This document shows, in pieces, positions 9,328-18,832 of a stretch of DNA of 64,000 bases (position 1 is its first letter; each line of letters begins with the position of its first letter). Under the pieces are notes generated by a model that saw only the letters and a program-made list of their open reading frames with translations, was not told the DNA's origin and did no database searches. The position numbers and the translations under genes were made by a program. This DNA is from Granulicella sp. L56 (GTDB taxonomy: Bacteria; Acidobacteriota; Terriglobia; Terriglobales; Acidobacteriaceae), in contig NZ_LMUS01000006.1 in assembly GCF_009765835.1 (NCBI RefSeq), forward strand, positions 62,001-126,000, given 5' to 3'.

Positions 9328-11124
9328 TCAGGCGAAGACTAGGTTGAGGACGACGAGGATGGCAAGGACAGCGATGGCCAGCGTCGCGGGCTTCTGATAC
9401 CAGCTTAGGTGGCCCTCCTCGGGCTTGGGTGTCAGCGAGTAGACCAGGCCAACCAACTCGGACTCTTCGCGAGGGCGCGTGGCGAGGCTGACCGCGATGG
9501 TTACGACCAGGTTGACGGAGAAGGCGAAGATGGCGGTCCAGAAGTTCTGCGCCATGTCGCTGGGATAGTGATGGACGATGGCGATCCATCCGCCGTGCAT
9601 GCCGGGAACAGCGTCCGTGGGGATGGTGAGGCCGTGATGCAACAGAGCGGCGGCTGTGCCCGAGATCAGGCCGGTGAAGGCCCCGTGTCCGGTCGTGCGC
9701 TTCCAGAACATGCCGAGCAGAAAGGTGGCGAAGAGCGGTGCGTTGACGATGGAGAAGACGAGCTGCAGCGCATCCATGATGTTGTTGAAGTTGGTGACGG
9801 CGTAGGCCGCACCAATGGATAAGACGACCCCGCCTATGGTTGCCATGCGACCCATCCAGAGGTAGTGCGCGTCTGTTCCCTTCTTATTGATGTAGGCCTG
9901 ATAGATGTCGTAGGTCCAAACCGTGTTGAATGCAGTCACGTTGCCGGCCATGCCTGACATGAAGCTGGCCAGCAATGCGGTGAGGCCGAGGCCGAGGATT
10001 CCGGTTGGGAAGAAGTGCAGCAGCATGACCGGGATGGCGAGGTCGTAGTTATAGACCGGGTTGCCGTTGGTATCGAGCACGGGCTGGCCGGTGATGGCGT
10101 TCATCTTCTCGGGAATGATGCCGTGGGGGTGCTGCTCATCGAGTGGAAGGGCGTGGCCGTTGGGCGCGTGGGTGACGATAGCCGTTGGCGTCGCCATGTG
10201 CGAGGTCACCGTGATGGCGATGAGGCCGGGCAGGATGACAAGGAACGGGAAGAACATCTTGGGGATGGCAGCGATCAGGGGGACGCGGCGGGCCGAGACC
10301 TCGGAGTCGGCTGCCATGGCGCGTTGGATGACGAGGAAGTCGGTGCACCAGTAGCCGAAGCTGAGGACGAAGCCGAGGCCCATGGCGAGACCCACCCACT
10401 CGACGCCGAGGGTGTTGGTGGAGGCGTGGGCCATGCCCTGCCATGAGTGCGTCATGTTGGACGGCAGGGTACGCTTGATGCCTTCCCACCCGCCTACGTT
10501 GCGCAGGCCGATCCAGACCAGAGGAGCGAACCCTGCGACGATGAGGAAGAACTGCAGCACTTCGTTATAGATAGCGCTGGTGAGGCCGCCGAGGAAGATG
10601 TAGCCGAGAACGATGATCGCCGACAGGATGACGGAGACATGGAAGACGTACTGGTCGGGGATGATGCCGTGAAAGAGGCCGAGCGTCTGGATGAGGAGCG
10701 CCATGGCATACATCGAGATGCCGGAGCTGAAGATGGTCATGACGGCGAAGGAGAAGGCGTTGACGGCGCGGGTCTTCTCGTCGAAGCGCATGCGCAGGTA
10801 CTCGGGCACCGACCGGGCCTTGGAGCCGTAGTAGAACGGCATCATGAAGACGCCGACGAAGACCATGGCGGGAATGGCGCCGATCCAATAGAACTGGCTG
10901 GTGATGATGCCGTACTTGGCACCCGACGCGCCCATGCCGATGACTTCCTGGGCTCCGAGGTTCGCCGAGATGAAGGCGAGGCCGCAGACCCAGGCCGGAA
11001 TCGAGCGTCCGGCAAGGAAAAAGTCGTTGCTGGTGCGCATGTAGCGCTTGAGGGCAAACCCGATCCCCAGAACGAAGACGAAATAGACCAGCATGATGAG
11101 CCAGTCAATGATGGATAAGGACAC
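9328..11124 (-). CDS. sodium:solute symporter (SSS/SGLT family)
   Basis: A 598-residue inner-membrane protein with about 14 predicted helices. The start (IDWLIMLVYFVFVLGIGFAL), FFLAGRSIPAWVCGLAFISANLGAQEVIG and AVNAFSFAVMTIFSSGISMYA match the conserved helices of sodium-coupled symporters, closest in feel to the vSGLT sugar branch. It should import a solute, probably a sugar, with Na+. A longer periplasmic loop follows the HMATPTAIVTHAPNGH region. No sugar enzyme is adjacent, so the substrate is open. Confidence 0.9.
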   Translation of the reverse strand: MSLSIIDWLIMLVYFVFVLGIGFALKRYMRTSNDFFLAGRSIPAWVCGLAFISANLGAQEVIGMGASGAKYGIITSQFYWIGAIPAMVFVGVFMMPFYYGSKARSVPEYLRMRFDEKTRAVNAFSFAVMTIFSSGISMYAMALLIQTLGLFHGIIPDQYVFHVSVILSAIIVLGYIFLGGLTSAIYNEVLQFFLIVAGFAPLVWIGLRNVGGWEGIKRTLPSNMTHSWQGMAHASTNTLGVEWVGLAMGLGFVLSFGYWCTDFLVIQRAMAADSEVSARRVPLIAAIPKMFFPFLVILPGLIAITVTSHMATPTAIVTHAPNGHALPLDEQHPHGIIPEKMNAITGQPVLDTNGNPVYNYDLAIPVMLLHFFPTGILGLGLTALLASFMSGMAGNVTAFNTVWTYDIYQAYINKKGTDAHYLWMGRMATIGGVVLSIGAAYAVTNFNNIMDALQLVFSIVNAPLFATFLLGMFWKRTTGHGAFTGLISGTAAALLHHGLTIPTDAVPGMHGGWIAIVHHYPSDMAQNFWTAIFAFSVNLVVTIAVSLATRPREESELVGLVYSLTPKPEEGHLSWYQKPATLAIAVLAILVVLNLVFA

Positions 11125-11435
11125 GATAACCCTTGTTTAAAGCTGAGTTTGAATTGGAAGCTCTGGCTCACTCTAAATCGTTACGATATATCGCGTCCAG
11201 CACGGGAGACGCCTGAAAGGATTCGATACCCCTGCATTTGTCGCAAGACTAACGGTAATATGGAGGCCACGGATAACTTGCAGGTTTGGCAGCGCATCGT
11301 AGGAACTATCTTGCGGTGTGACGCAGGTTAAGTTGAACGGCAGTTCATTCTGACGCTTTCTTTTTTCTTTCTTGTCCATCAAAAACGGGACAAGGTTGAT
11401 CGACTTTTTTGTTGGACTTTTCTCCTTGGAGCAGC
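11125..11435. other. divergent intergenic region between symporter and response regulator
   Basis: No credible gene. It must hold promoters for both flanking genes, but I cannot place -35/-10 boxes with confidence. A 10-bp palindrome CGATATATCG lies at 11184-11193, 60 bases upstream of the symporter start. Confidence 0.5.
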
Positions 11436-11804
11436 ATGACAGTAACCATCCTTCTTATCGATGACAATGCGGTGCAGGCAGCCACCCGGCAGGCGATTTT
11501 GAGACGTGCGGGATACGTTGCCATCGCGGTGCTCAACCCCAGACAAGCACTCGAACAGTTTCAGAATGGCGGGTTCCCTGCTGCCATCGATCTGGTCATC
11601 ACCGACCACATCATGCCAGGGATGAATGGCTCGGAGTTTGTCAGGCTGCTTCGACAGATGCACCCCAGGCTACCGGTCATGGTCGTCAGTGGGCTGGAAG
11701 ATGCCGAGGCGGAGTACGAAGGACTGGACGTGCAATTCTGTTTGAAGCCGTTGCCTCCGGACAATCTTCTGGCCAGCGTGGCTCGGCTGGTGCAGGCTGC
11801 CTGA
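11436..11804 (+). CDS. single-domain response regulator (CheY-like)
   Basis: 122 residues comprising only a receiver domain. Seen: acidic pair D9-D10 (LLIDDN), phospho-acceptor D57 (LVITDHIMPGMNG), conserved Ser in VVSGLEDAE and K104 in CLKPLPP. There is no output domain, so it must act by protein contact or phosphotransfer. ATG 11436 has TTGGAG upstream. No histidine kinase is nearby; the partner is unknown. Confidence 0.9.
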   Translation: MTVTILLIDDNAVQAATRQAILRRAGYVAIAVLNPRQALEQFQNGGFPAAIDLVITDHIMPGMNGSEFVRLLRQMHPRLPVMVVSGLEDAEAEYEGLDVQFCLKPLPPDNLLASVARLVQAA

Positions 11805-11835
11805 GATCCGCTTCAAAAAAATAGTGCGATAAACG

Positions 11836-13947
11836 ATGGCGATTGCCGTTGCAACCTTCTCCCTGAGAGAATGGGTCATGCAATTGCACCCAATGCCTCA
11901 GTTTGGTAGTTTCACGTTGCTGCTGGCTCTGGCGTTGAGCGTCTACACGCTGCTGGCGGGCGGGTTCGCGCTTTGGCGGTTCAAGACGACCAAGGCGGAA
12001 GATGGGTCAGGACGACTCGGCGAAACTGCTCGCCGCGCAGGAATCGCGAGCTTTGTTGCCTTGAGCTGCGCTGGATTCGCGCTGGTCTGGGCGTCGTTTA
12101 CTAACGACTACTCTGTCTCCTACATCCTGCACCACACCAACCGGTCGCTGAACCCGGCTTATAAGTTCTCCGCGTTGTGGTCGGGTCAGGAGGGATCGCT
12201 CCTGTTGTGGGCGTGGCTGCTTTCGGCGTATGGGTTTGTGCTGCGTATTCGGCATCGCGTCGATGTTCGGCTCTCTGCGTTTGCTTCGACGATTCTCGCA
12301 GCCATAACGGTCTTCTTTCTTTTGCTGCTGAACTTCGCTGCTCCTCCGTTTGCCATCCAGCCGGGGCCGGTGGCGTTGGACGGATTTGGACTCAATCCGC
12401 TGCTGCAATATCCCGAGATGGTGATGCATCCGCCGCTGCTGTACCTCGGCTATGTCGGCTTCTCGGTGCCGTTTGCGTTTGCGCTGGGTGCGCTGATGAT
12501 GCGGTATCCGGGTGAAAAGTGGATTCACATTACGCGGCGATGGACGATGGTGACGTGGCTGTTTCTTACCTGCGGGATTTTCATGGGGGCGCACTGGGCC
12601 TATAGCGTGCTCGGTTGGGGTGGCTACTGGGGATGGGACCCTGTAGAGAATGCTTCGTTGATGCCGTGGTTGACCGGAACGGCGTTTCTGCACTCGGTGA
12701 TGATGCAGGAGAAGCGCGGCATGATGAAGAGCTGGAACGTCTGGCTCATCTTCTCGACATTTATGCTGACGATTCTGGGGACGCTGCTGACGCGGTCAGG
12801 GATTGTCAGTTCGGTTCATGCCTTTGCTCAATCGGACATTGGGAACTGGTTCTATGGATTCCTTGTGATCGTTCTGGCGGTGTGCCTGTTCACGTTCTTC
12901 AAGCAAAAGGATCACCTCAAGTCGGAGAACAAGCTGGAGTCGTTGGTATCACGCGAGTCGAGCTTCCTGTTCAATAATCTGGTGCTGCTGGCGGCGTGCT
13001 TCACGGTTTTGTGGGGAACGCTCTTCCCTATTTTGTCGGAGTATGTGCAGGGTTCGAAGGTTACGGTGAGCGCGCCGTTCTATAACCGCGTCAATATACC
13101 GGTTGGACTCTTTCTTTTATTCCTTACTGGCATTGGACCGTTGCTGGCTTGGCGGTCTACTTCACTGAGGTCTATCCGGCGCAACTTTATTCTGCCGGGT
13201 GTCGCGTTTGTGGTGGCGCTGGTGGTTCTGATAGCCGCCGGTGTTCGTCCGTGGAACGCAGGCGACGCAATGCAGGCGACGATCTTCTCGTTGATTACGT
13301 TCTCGCTGGCGGCTGGCGTGGTTACAGCGATCACCTCCGAGTTTTTGCGTGGGGCCTTTGTGGTGCGGACGCAGACCGGCAAGAACCTTGTGGCTTCGAC
13401 GGTTCTGCTGGTACGGCGCAATACTCGCCGCTATGGCGGATACCTCGTTCACTTCGGCATCGTGGTGCTCTTTATCGGGATCGCCGGGGGTGCCTTCAAC
13501 CAGTATCACGAGCAGGAGATGAGTTATGGCGATTCCATAACAATGGGACCATACAAGCTGGTGTGCCAGAGCTTCACCCAGGAGAGCAAGCCGAACTACG
13601 ACACAGAGTATGCTCTGCTGGATGTTTACAAATATGGCAAAAAGATCACCCAGCTCGCGCCGGAGAAACGCTTCTACCTTGCGAGCCAGACATCGTCGAC
13701 GATGGTGGCCTTGCACTCCACGCTCGAGAGCGACCTCTACGTTATCTACGAAGGCAAAAACCCCGATACGGATCGCCCCATCATTAAGGTGTTCCTCAAT
13801 CCTCTGATGAACTGGATCTGGATCGGCGTGGCGATTGTCGTCTTCGGTACGTTGCTGGCGCTGGTGCCAAGCCTTAAGAAGAATGCGCGGTCACAGGCCG
13901 CCTTCGAAGCTCCGCTGACGGAAGCCGAGGTTCATCATGTCGCTTAA
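11836..13947 (+). CDS. ccmF: cytochrome c maturation heme lyase CcmF
   Basis: Large inner-membrane protein that attaches heme to apocytochrome c in the periplasm. About 14 helices are visible. The WWD signature is clear (GWGGYWGWDPVENASLMPWL), as are YILHHTNRSLNPAYKFSALWSGQEGS in two parts and a late hydrophobic segment YGGYLVHFGIVVLFIGIAGGAFNQYHE. The start is uncertain: ATG 11836 lacks a ribosome site, whereas ATG 11878 is preceded by GAGAG. It overlaps the next gene by 11 bases, so the ccm genes form an operon. Confidence 0.93.
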   Translation: MAIAVATFSLREWVMQLHPMPQFGSFTLLLALALSVYTLLAGGFALWRFKTTKAEDGSGRLGETARRAGIASFVALSCAGFALVWASFTNDYSVSYILHHTNRSLNPAYKFSALWSGQEGSLLLWAWLLSAYGFVLRIRHRVDVRLSAFASTILAAITVFFLLLLNFAAPPFAIQPGPVALDGFGLNPLLQYPEMVMHPPLLYLGYVGFSVPFAFALGALMMRYPGEKWIHITRRWTMVTWLFLTCGIFMGAHWAYSVLGWGGYWGWDPVENASLMPWLTGTAFLHSVMMQEKRGMMKSWNVWLIFSTFMLTILGTLLTRSGIVSSVHAFAQSDIGNWFYGFLVIVLAVCLFTFFKQKDHLKSENKLESLVSRESSFLFNNLVLLAACFTVLWGTLFPILSEYVQGSKVTVSAPFYNRVNIPVGLFLLFLTGIGPLLAWRSTSLRSIRRNFILPGVAFVVALVVLIAAGVRPWNAGDAMQATIFSLITFSLAAGVVTAITSEFLRGAFVVRTQTGKNLVASTVLLVRRNTRRYGGYLVHFGIVVLFIGIAGGAFNQYHEQEMSYGDSITMGPYKLVCQSFTQESKPNYDTEYALLDVYKYGKKITQLAPEKRFYLASQTSSTMVALHSTLESDLYVIYEGKNPDTDRPIIKVFLNPLMNWIWIGVAIVVFGTLLALVPSLKKNARSQAAFEAPLTEAEVHHVA

Positions 13948-14413
13948 ACGATGGATGCAGGGTCTGGCCGTATGTTTTCTGGCCGTGATGATGCTCGGAG
14001 CTGCCGATGGGGGTGCCCGCTTCAACCGGCTTGGCCACAACATGATGTGCGCCTGTAGCTGCGGCCAAATTCTGCTCGAGTGCAACCACGTCAGTTGCCC
14101 AAGTTCCGGTCCGATGATCGCAGAGTTGCACGCGCAGTTGGCGGGGGGTGGCTCTGACAAATCCATCATGAGCTGGTTCGCGGCGAAGTATGGTGCGACC
14201 ATACTGGCTGCTCCTCTGCGTGGAGGATTCGACGATGTGGCGTGGATCATGCCCTACGCCGTCTTCATTCTCTCCATACTGGGCACAGGAATTTTGATCT
14301 ACTTCTGGAAGCGCCGGTCGCTGCTGAACCAGCCACCGGCAAGCGCCACCGGCACCTTCGATGCAGATAAAGAGGCGATGCGTGAGCGCATTCGCAGGGA
14401 GACGGAATACTGA
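13937..14413 (+). CDS. CcmH/NrfF-like cytochrome c maturation protein with unusual Cys motif
   Basis: 158 residues: signal anchor (LAVCFLAVMMLG), a short periplasmic helical domain, a TM helix (YAVFILSILGTGILIYFW) and a charged tail. Classical CcmH carries LRCxxCQ; here the region reads MMCACSCGQILLECNHVSC, with five Cys. The layout and the position after ccmF make it the apocytochrome thiol-reducing/handling component. It overlaps ccmF by 11 bases, and its stop TGA overlaps the next ATG by one base. Confidence 0.8.
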   Translation: MSLKRWMQGLAVCFLAVMMLGAADGGARFNRLGHNMMCACSCGQILLECNHVSCPSSGPMIAELHAQLAGGGSDKSIMSWFAAKYGATILAAPLRGGFDDVAWIMPYAVFILSILGTGILIYFWKRRSLLNQPPASATGTFDADKEAMRERIRRETEY

Positions 14414-14706
14414 TGGGTGCTATAGCTGGTCTCGTACTGACGGTCGCAATCTTTCTGTTCATCTTCTGGCCCGAACGAAATCCGTTCTTCCAGGCCGACA
14501 AGACTCGCGTTGACTATCTGCGCGAGCGCAAGGATGCCATCTACGACAACCTTCGCGACTTGAACTTCGAGTATCTTGCCGGAAAGTACCCGGAGCAGGA
14601 CTACACCGAGCAACGGAGGGGGCTTGAGGACGAAGCGGCCCGCGTGATCGCAGAGATCGACCGCCTGAACGCCCGAGGCGAGACTGGCCGCCGCAGCCGG
14701 GCATAG
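14413..14706 (+). CDS. small membrane-anchored coiled-coil protein of the ccm operon (CcmI-like N-terminus)
   Basis: 97 residues: one N-terminal TM helix (GLVLTVAIFLFIFW), then a charged helical segment (LRERKDAIYDNLRDLNFEYLAG, EQRRGLEDEAARVIAEIDRL in parts) that should form a coiled coil. This matches the first part of CcmI, which holds apocytochrome c for the lyase, but the TPR portion is missing. Translation is coupled to the gene before it through a TGATG overlap. Assignment to the CcmI family is inferred from layout and place. Confidence 0.7.
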   Translation: MGAIAGLVLTVAIFLFIFWPERNPFFQADKTRVDYLRERKDAIYDNLRDLNFEYLAGKYPEQDYTEQRRGLEDEAARVIAEIDRLNARGETGRRSRA

Positions 14707-14759
14707 ATTGAGACGACGGGCCTCGGCCAGCGATGGCCACTTTGACGTAAACTGATCGC

Positions 14760-16064
14760 GTGATCCTTTCCTCTCTAAACTTACGACGTGTTGCGGGAAT
14801 TGCTACGCTGTTTGTGGCGTTTTCTGGTTTTGCCTTCGCTGAGTCCATTACCGGGACTGTCATTAACAAGACGACGAACAAGCCTGCCGTCGGGGACGAT
14901 GTTGTTCTGATCCAGCTCACCCAGGGAATGCAGGAGGCGGCTCGGACCAAGTCCGATGCGCATGGCAGATTTACGCTGGATGTTCCCGACCAGGGAATGC
15001 ACCTCGTTCGCGTGACGCATGACAAGGCAGCTTATTTTCGCCCCGCGCCTCCGGGAACGCAGTCGGTCGAGGTCGAGGTTTACAACGCCGCGGCGAAGGT
15101 GGAGGGGGTGACCGGCGAAGCCGACGTGATGCGCATCCAGAACGATGCCAGCGGCAAGAAGCTGGACGTGGTCGAACACTTCTTCATCAAGAACGCATCG
15201 AATCCTCCCCGAACCCAGTTCAGCCCGAAATCGTTCGAGTTCTATCTACCCGCGGGAGCTGTGATTGCAGGGTCTGCGGCGCTCGCCCCGGGAAGCATGC
15301 CTGTCAAGGCTGACCCCATACCACTCGGAGATCCGAACCATTTTGCCTTCATCTTTCCCCTCCGCCCCGGTGAGACGCAGTTTCAAATTATGTACAGCCT
15401 GCCTTACAGTGGAAGCTTCCAGTTTGCCCCTCATCTGACGCTGCCCACCGATACGGTCGCGATCATGATGCCAAAGAGCATGACCTTCGCGGGTGGAGGA
15501 TCGACGGCGTACGCTCCTGTCACCGAGGAGATGACGGCGCAGACGTATGTTGCGCGCAATGTGGCTCCGGGACAGCCGCTCGACTTTACTCTTTCAGGTA
15601 GCGGGCAGCTTCCCAGAGATACTGGTGCAGCGGCTACGGCTGGCGACTCGAGCCAACCTGCTGCGAGCGGTCAATCCTCTGCAGCGGCAGATACACGGCC
15701 CGGCGGCGGTTTGGGAAACCCGATCGATCCCAGTGGGAACGACGATCCCTGGGCGAAGTACAAGTGGTGGGTCCTTGGAGGGCTGGGGTTGGCGATGGCC
15801 GCGGGCGCGGGCATCATGCTGAAGGGAACGCCTGCAAAGCCTGCTTCTGTGGGAGCTGCTCCGGCTGCGGCTACAGGACCGAATGCCTCTCTTGCAGCCT
15901 TGAAGGAAGAACTGTTTGCGATCGAGACGGAGAAGTTGCAGGGACGTCTGACCAATACTGAATATGCGGAGCAGAAGTCGGCGCTGGAGGTGGTGCTGCG
16001 CCGCGCTCTGCAGCGAAGCGAACCTGCCGCCACTGCGTCTAAGATTGACGGGCCTGTTCTATAG
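14760..16064 (+). CDS. secreted/membrane protein with carboxypeptidase-regulatory-like domain and C-terminal coiled coil
   Basis: 434 residues starting at GTG 14760. A signal peptide (FVAFSGFAFAE) is followed by an Ig-like carboxypeptidase-regulatory fold (ITGTVINKTTNKPAVGDDVVLIQL, in two parts), a beta-rich middle, a low-complexity Ser/Ala linker, a TM helix (WWVLGGLGLAMAAGAGIML) and a short helix pair (LKEELFAIETEKLQGRL). The last segment resembles the coiled coil of the preceding small protein. It follows the ccm genes by 53 bases. It may be an operon-specific chaperone or anchor; no known function. Confidence 0.7.
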   Translation: MILSSLNLRRVAGIATLFVAFSGFAFAESITGTVINKTTNKPAVGDDVVLIQLTQGMQEAARTKSDAHGRFTLDVPDQGMHLVRVTHDKAAYFRPAPPGTQSVEVEVYNAAAKVEGVTGEADVMRIQNDASGKKLDVVEHFFIKNASNPPRTQFSPKSFEFYLPAGAVIAGSAALAPGSMPVKADPIPLGDPNHFAFIFPLRPGETQFQIMYSLPYSGSFQFAPHLTLPTDTVAIMMPKSMTFAGGGSTAYAPVTEEMTAQTYVARNVAPGQPLDFTLSGSGQLPRDTGAAATAGDSSQPAASGQSSAAADTRPGGGLGNPIDPSGNDDPWAKYKWWVLGGLGLAMAAGAGIMLKGTPAKPASVGAAPAAATGPNASLAALKEELFAIETEKLQGRLTNTEYAEQKSALEVVLRRALQRSEPAATASKIDGPVL

Positions 16065-16076
16065 AGGGACTGACTA

Positions 16077-16931
16077 ATGAATACGTTCAAATCGACGCTT
16101 CTGCTCGTGGTTCTTACGCTGTTTCTCCTCTTCGTGGGAGAGCGCATCGGTGGACGCAATGGCATGGTGCTGGCGTTTGTGCTGTCGGTCGCGTTCAACT
16201 TTGGAACTTACTTCTACTCGGACAAGCTCGCGCTCGCTATGTACAAGGCCCAGCCAGTAACACGGGCCGAGTTACCCCGCGCCTACGAAGTAGTCGAGCG
16301 GCTGACAGCAAAGCAGGGGATGCCGATGCCGAAGATCTACGTGTTACACACCGAATCGCCTAACGCCTTTGCTACGGGACGAAATCCGCAACATGCATCG
16401 GTGGCGGTTACGCACGGCATTCTGGAATTGCTGGACGATGAAGAGTTGGAAGGCGTGCTGGCACATGAGCTGGGCCATGTGAAGAACCGCGACATCCTTA
16501 CCAGCTCTATTGCAGCGACGCTGGCGGGAGCGATTACGATGATCGCGCGCATGGGCTACTGGGCTTCCCTCTTCGGCGGCTACGGCGGCGGACGCGATAG
16601 CCGGGAACGCAGCGGAGGCTTCAGCGGCCTGTTCATGCTGATTCTCGCGCCGATTGCAGCTACCCTGATCCAGCTGGCGATCTCGCGTTCGCGCGAGTAC
16701 GAGGCAGATGCCACGGGTGCGCAGGTGACGGGAAATCCCTATGCCCTGGCGCGAGCACTGCAAAAGCTGGATGACTATTCGAAGCGGATTCCGATGCAGG
16801 CTTCGCCTTCGACGGCGCACCTGTTTATCGTGGCGCCGCTGCTGGGCGGTGGCGGCTTCGGACAGCTCTTTTCAACGCATCCGCCTATCCCTGACCGGAT
16901 TCGCCGATTGATCGGACGGGACCACGTTTAA
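16077..16931 (+). CDS. htpX: M48 metalloprotease HtpX homologue
   Basis: 284-residue inner-membrane zinc protease involved in membrane protein quality control. Two N-terminal TM helices, the HELGH zinc motif at residues 130-134 ([13 protein letters not shown]), two further helices, and the third-ligand region [13 protein letters not shown]. The C-terminus has [14 protein letters not shown] as in HtpX. ATG 16077 lies 12 bases after the previous stop; its own TAA overlaps the next ATG. Confidence 0.93.
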   Translation: MNTFKSTLLLVVLTLFLLFVGERIGGRNGMVLAFVLSVAFNFGTYFYSDKLALAMYKAQPVTRAELPRAYEVVERLTAKQGMPMPKIYVLHTESPNAFATGRNPQHASVAVTHGILELLDDEELEGVLAHELGHVKNRDILTSSIAATLAGAITMIARMGYWASLFGGYGGGRDSRERSGGFSGLFMLILAPIAATLIQLAISRSREYEADATGAQVTGNPYALARALQKLDDYSKRIPMQASPSTAHLFIVAPLLGGGGFGQLFSTHPPIPDRIRRLIGRDHV

Positions 16932-17449
16932 TGATTGAGAAGATTCTAAGAGCTTTGCGGATGCTGGCGATGGTCGCCTGGGTGGGTGGTCTTGCGTTCT
17001 TCGCGTTTGTGGTCGCGCCGGTCGCGTTTGGGCAGCTGTCGAGCGCCCATGAGGCTGGCCTGGTGGTCGGCGGGACGCTGCGCATTCTGCATTGGATTGG
17101 GCTCATTGGCGGCGGCGTCTTCTGCTTGTCGACGGCGATCTTATGGCTGCGCGCCGAAGTTCCGGCACGAGCGGGATTTGCTGGCGAGATGGTGTTGACA
17201 CTGGTGATGCTCGCAATTACGGCTTACTCTCAGTTCAGCATCTTGCCGTCAATGGAGCAAGACCGCGTGCAGGCGGGCGGCGAGATTGAGATTGCAGCGA
17301 TGACGAGTCCGGCGCGGCAGGACTTCGAGCGGCTCCATTCTTTGTCGGAACGGCTTGAAGGTTTCGTGCTTCTGTGCGGTCTCGGCGTGGTGCTCTTTCT
17401 GGCACGGGAGTCTCAGTGGCCTGAGACGGGTAAAATCAAGCTGATATGA
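16931..17449 (+). CDS. DUF4149/TMEM205-like membrane protein
   Basis: 172 residues with four hydrophobic helices. The first (RMLAMVAWVGGLAFFAFVVAPVAF, in parts) and the SPARQDFERLHSLSERLEG segment are typical of the DUF4149 family. Function is unknown. It is translationally coupled to htpX through TAATG, and its stop overlaps the start of a 23-codon frame. Confidence 0.78.
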   Translation: MIEKILRALRMLAMVAWVGGLAFFAFVVAPVAFGQLSSAHEAGLVVGGTLRILHWIGLIGGGVFCLSTAILWLRAEVPARAGFAGEMVLTLVMLAITAYSQFSILPSMEQDRVQAGGEIEIAAMTSPARQDFERLHSLSERLEGFVLLCGLGVVLFLARESQWPETGKIKLI

Positions 17450-17517
17450 AAATTGAAGTTTCCCCATTCGACTCGGCAAAGGATGGCGACGCTATGCGGC
17501 TTCGTCCTGCTCGCTGA
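17446..17517 (+). CDS. possible 23-residue coupled minigene
   Basis: ATG at 17446 overlaps the preceding stop (ATGA), and the TGA at 17515-17517 overlaps the ATG of the ZIP gene (TGATG). Predicted peptide MKIEVSPFDSAKDGDAMRLR plus three residues. The double overlap suggests a translational relay between the two membrane-protein genes, but the peptide has no recognisable features and the frame may be chance. Confidence 0.35.
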   Translation: MKIEVSPFDSAKDGDAMRLRPAR

Positions 17518-18248
17518 TGATGCCGAAGCTATGGTTGAGTCTTGGACTCGGATTAGTAGCCGGGCTGGCGGACTATCTTGGCGGAATCCTGCTCGTCCAG
17601 CGCTCTCCTTCTTCTAAAGCGTTGCGCTATTTCGTCGCGCTGGGCGCGGGCTTTATGCTGGCCGCGGCGCTGCTGGAGATGGTTCCGGAAGGAATGGCGG
17701 TCAACGCGAAGTGGGCCCCGGCATTGATCCTGTTGGGATACTGCGGAGTACATCTGCTGGAACATTCCCTCGTTCCTCATTTTCATTTTGGCGAAGAGAC
17801 GCATCACCATGAGTTTCTTTCGGCGAAGACGAGCTACTCTGTACTGCTGGGGCTTGCGACGCATACCTTCTTCGATGGGGTTGCGATTGGATCGGGCTTT
17901 GTCGTATCGGATTGGCTGGGCTGGATGCTCTTCTTCGCGGTGTTCCTGCATAAGCTGCCGGAAGGATTTACCGTGGCGAGCGTGATGATGGCAGGTGGGC
18001 AAGGCCGGCGGGTGGCGCTGAACTCTGCCCTGTTCCTGGGGGCGACCACTGTGCTCGGCGTTCTCGTCATCAATCTGGAACCGGCGCTGGTGCGCGCAGG
18101 ATTGCCGCTATCGGCTGGAGTAACGATTTATGTAGCGGCGACCGATCTGGTGCCTGAGGTAAATCGTGAACCAGGAATCAAGATGGCGCTGGTCTTTTTT
18201 GCAGGCGTTGTAGGATTTTATTTGCTGCGGATGCTGGCTCCGGCTTAG
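17517..18248 (+). CDS. ZIP family metal transporter
   Basis: 243-residue inner-membrane protein with eight helices. The two metal-binding helices are clear: HTFFDGVAIGSGF in TM4 and HKLPEGFTVASV in TM5. A His-rich loop HFHFGEETHHHEF lies before TM4. It should import Zn2+ or another divalent metal. ATG 17517, directly followed by a second ATG, overlaps the stop of the 23-codon frame. It is the last gene of the ccm/htpX run and converges on ruvX. Confidence 0.92.
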   Translation: MMPKLWLSLGLGLVAGLADYLGGILLVQRSPSSKALRYFVALGAGFMLAAALLEMVPEGMAVNAKWAPALILLGYCGVHLLEHSLVPHFHFGEETHHHEFLSAKTSYSVLLGLATHTFFDGVAIGSGFVVSDWLGWMLFFAVFLHKLPEGFTVASVMMAGGQGRRVALNSALFLGATTVLGVLVINLEPALVRAGLPLSAGVTIYVAATDLVPEVNREPGIKMALVFFAGVVGFYLLRMLAPA

Positions 18249-18262
18249 ATATTGATCGTCTG

Positions 18263-18709
18263 CTACTCCTGCTTCGCCCGCATGGCAGATTGTTCCTTTG
18301 CTTCCATCCAGCCGCGCAGAATCACTACGGCTGCAACCTGATCGATGACATATTTTCGATCACGCTGATCGTGTCCCACTTCGTTGAGGATCTCGTGCGC
18401 TGCTACAGAACTCAACCTCTCATCCCAGAGTTGAACGGGAAGGCCGGAGCGTTTGCGCAACTCGTCGGCAAACTCGTGCACCTTTGTCGCCCATGGGCTG
18501 ACATCGCCGGACATGTGCAGCGGATTTCCAACCACGATCTCGACGATCTCATGCTTGCGAATCAAACGCAACAGGCTTCGGAAATCTTCGCCGCGTGTCT
18601 TGCGCCAAAGCGTCAGCAATGGCTGCGCGGTGTAACCCAATGGATCCGAGAGCGCTACTCCTACACGTATCTTTCCGACATCAAGCGCCATGACTCTTCC
18701 TGTAGGCAT
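18263..18709 (-). CDS. ruvX: YqgF/RuvX RNase H-fold nuclease
   Basis: 148 residues, the usual length for the putative Holliday-junction resolvase/pre-16S rRNA nuclease. Seen: MALDVGKIRVGVALSDPLG with the first catalytic Asp (D10), VVGNPLHMSGD, LWDERLSSVAAHEIL and YVIDQVAAVVIL with the last Asp. It stands alone, convergent with the ZIP gene. Confidence 0.93.
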   Translation of the reverse strand: MPTGRVMALDVGKIRVGVALSDPLGYTAQPLLTLWRKTRGEDFRSLLRLIRKHEIVEIVVGNPLHMSGDVSPWATKVHEFADELRKRSGLPVQLWDERLSSVAAHEILNEVGHDQRDRKYVIDQVAAVVILRGWMEAKEQSAMRAKQE

Positions 18710-18832
18710 ATACCCAGTCTACCGCCGGAGTCGCAGAAGCAAAGAGACATCTGTCTTCGAGAGCAGGTGTCTCCTTCCTAATGGCTCTTCTCCTTTTTTA
18801 TTAATCCATGCTGCGGTGAATTACCGGACGAC

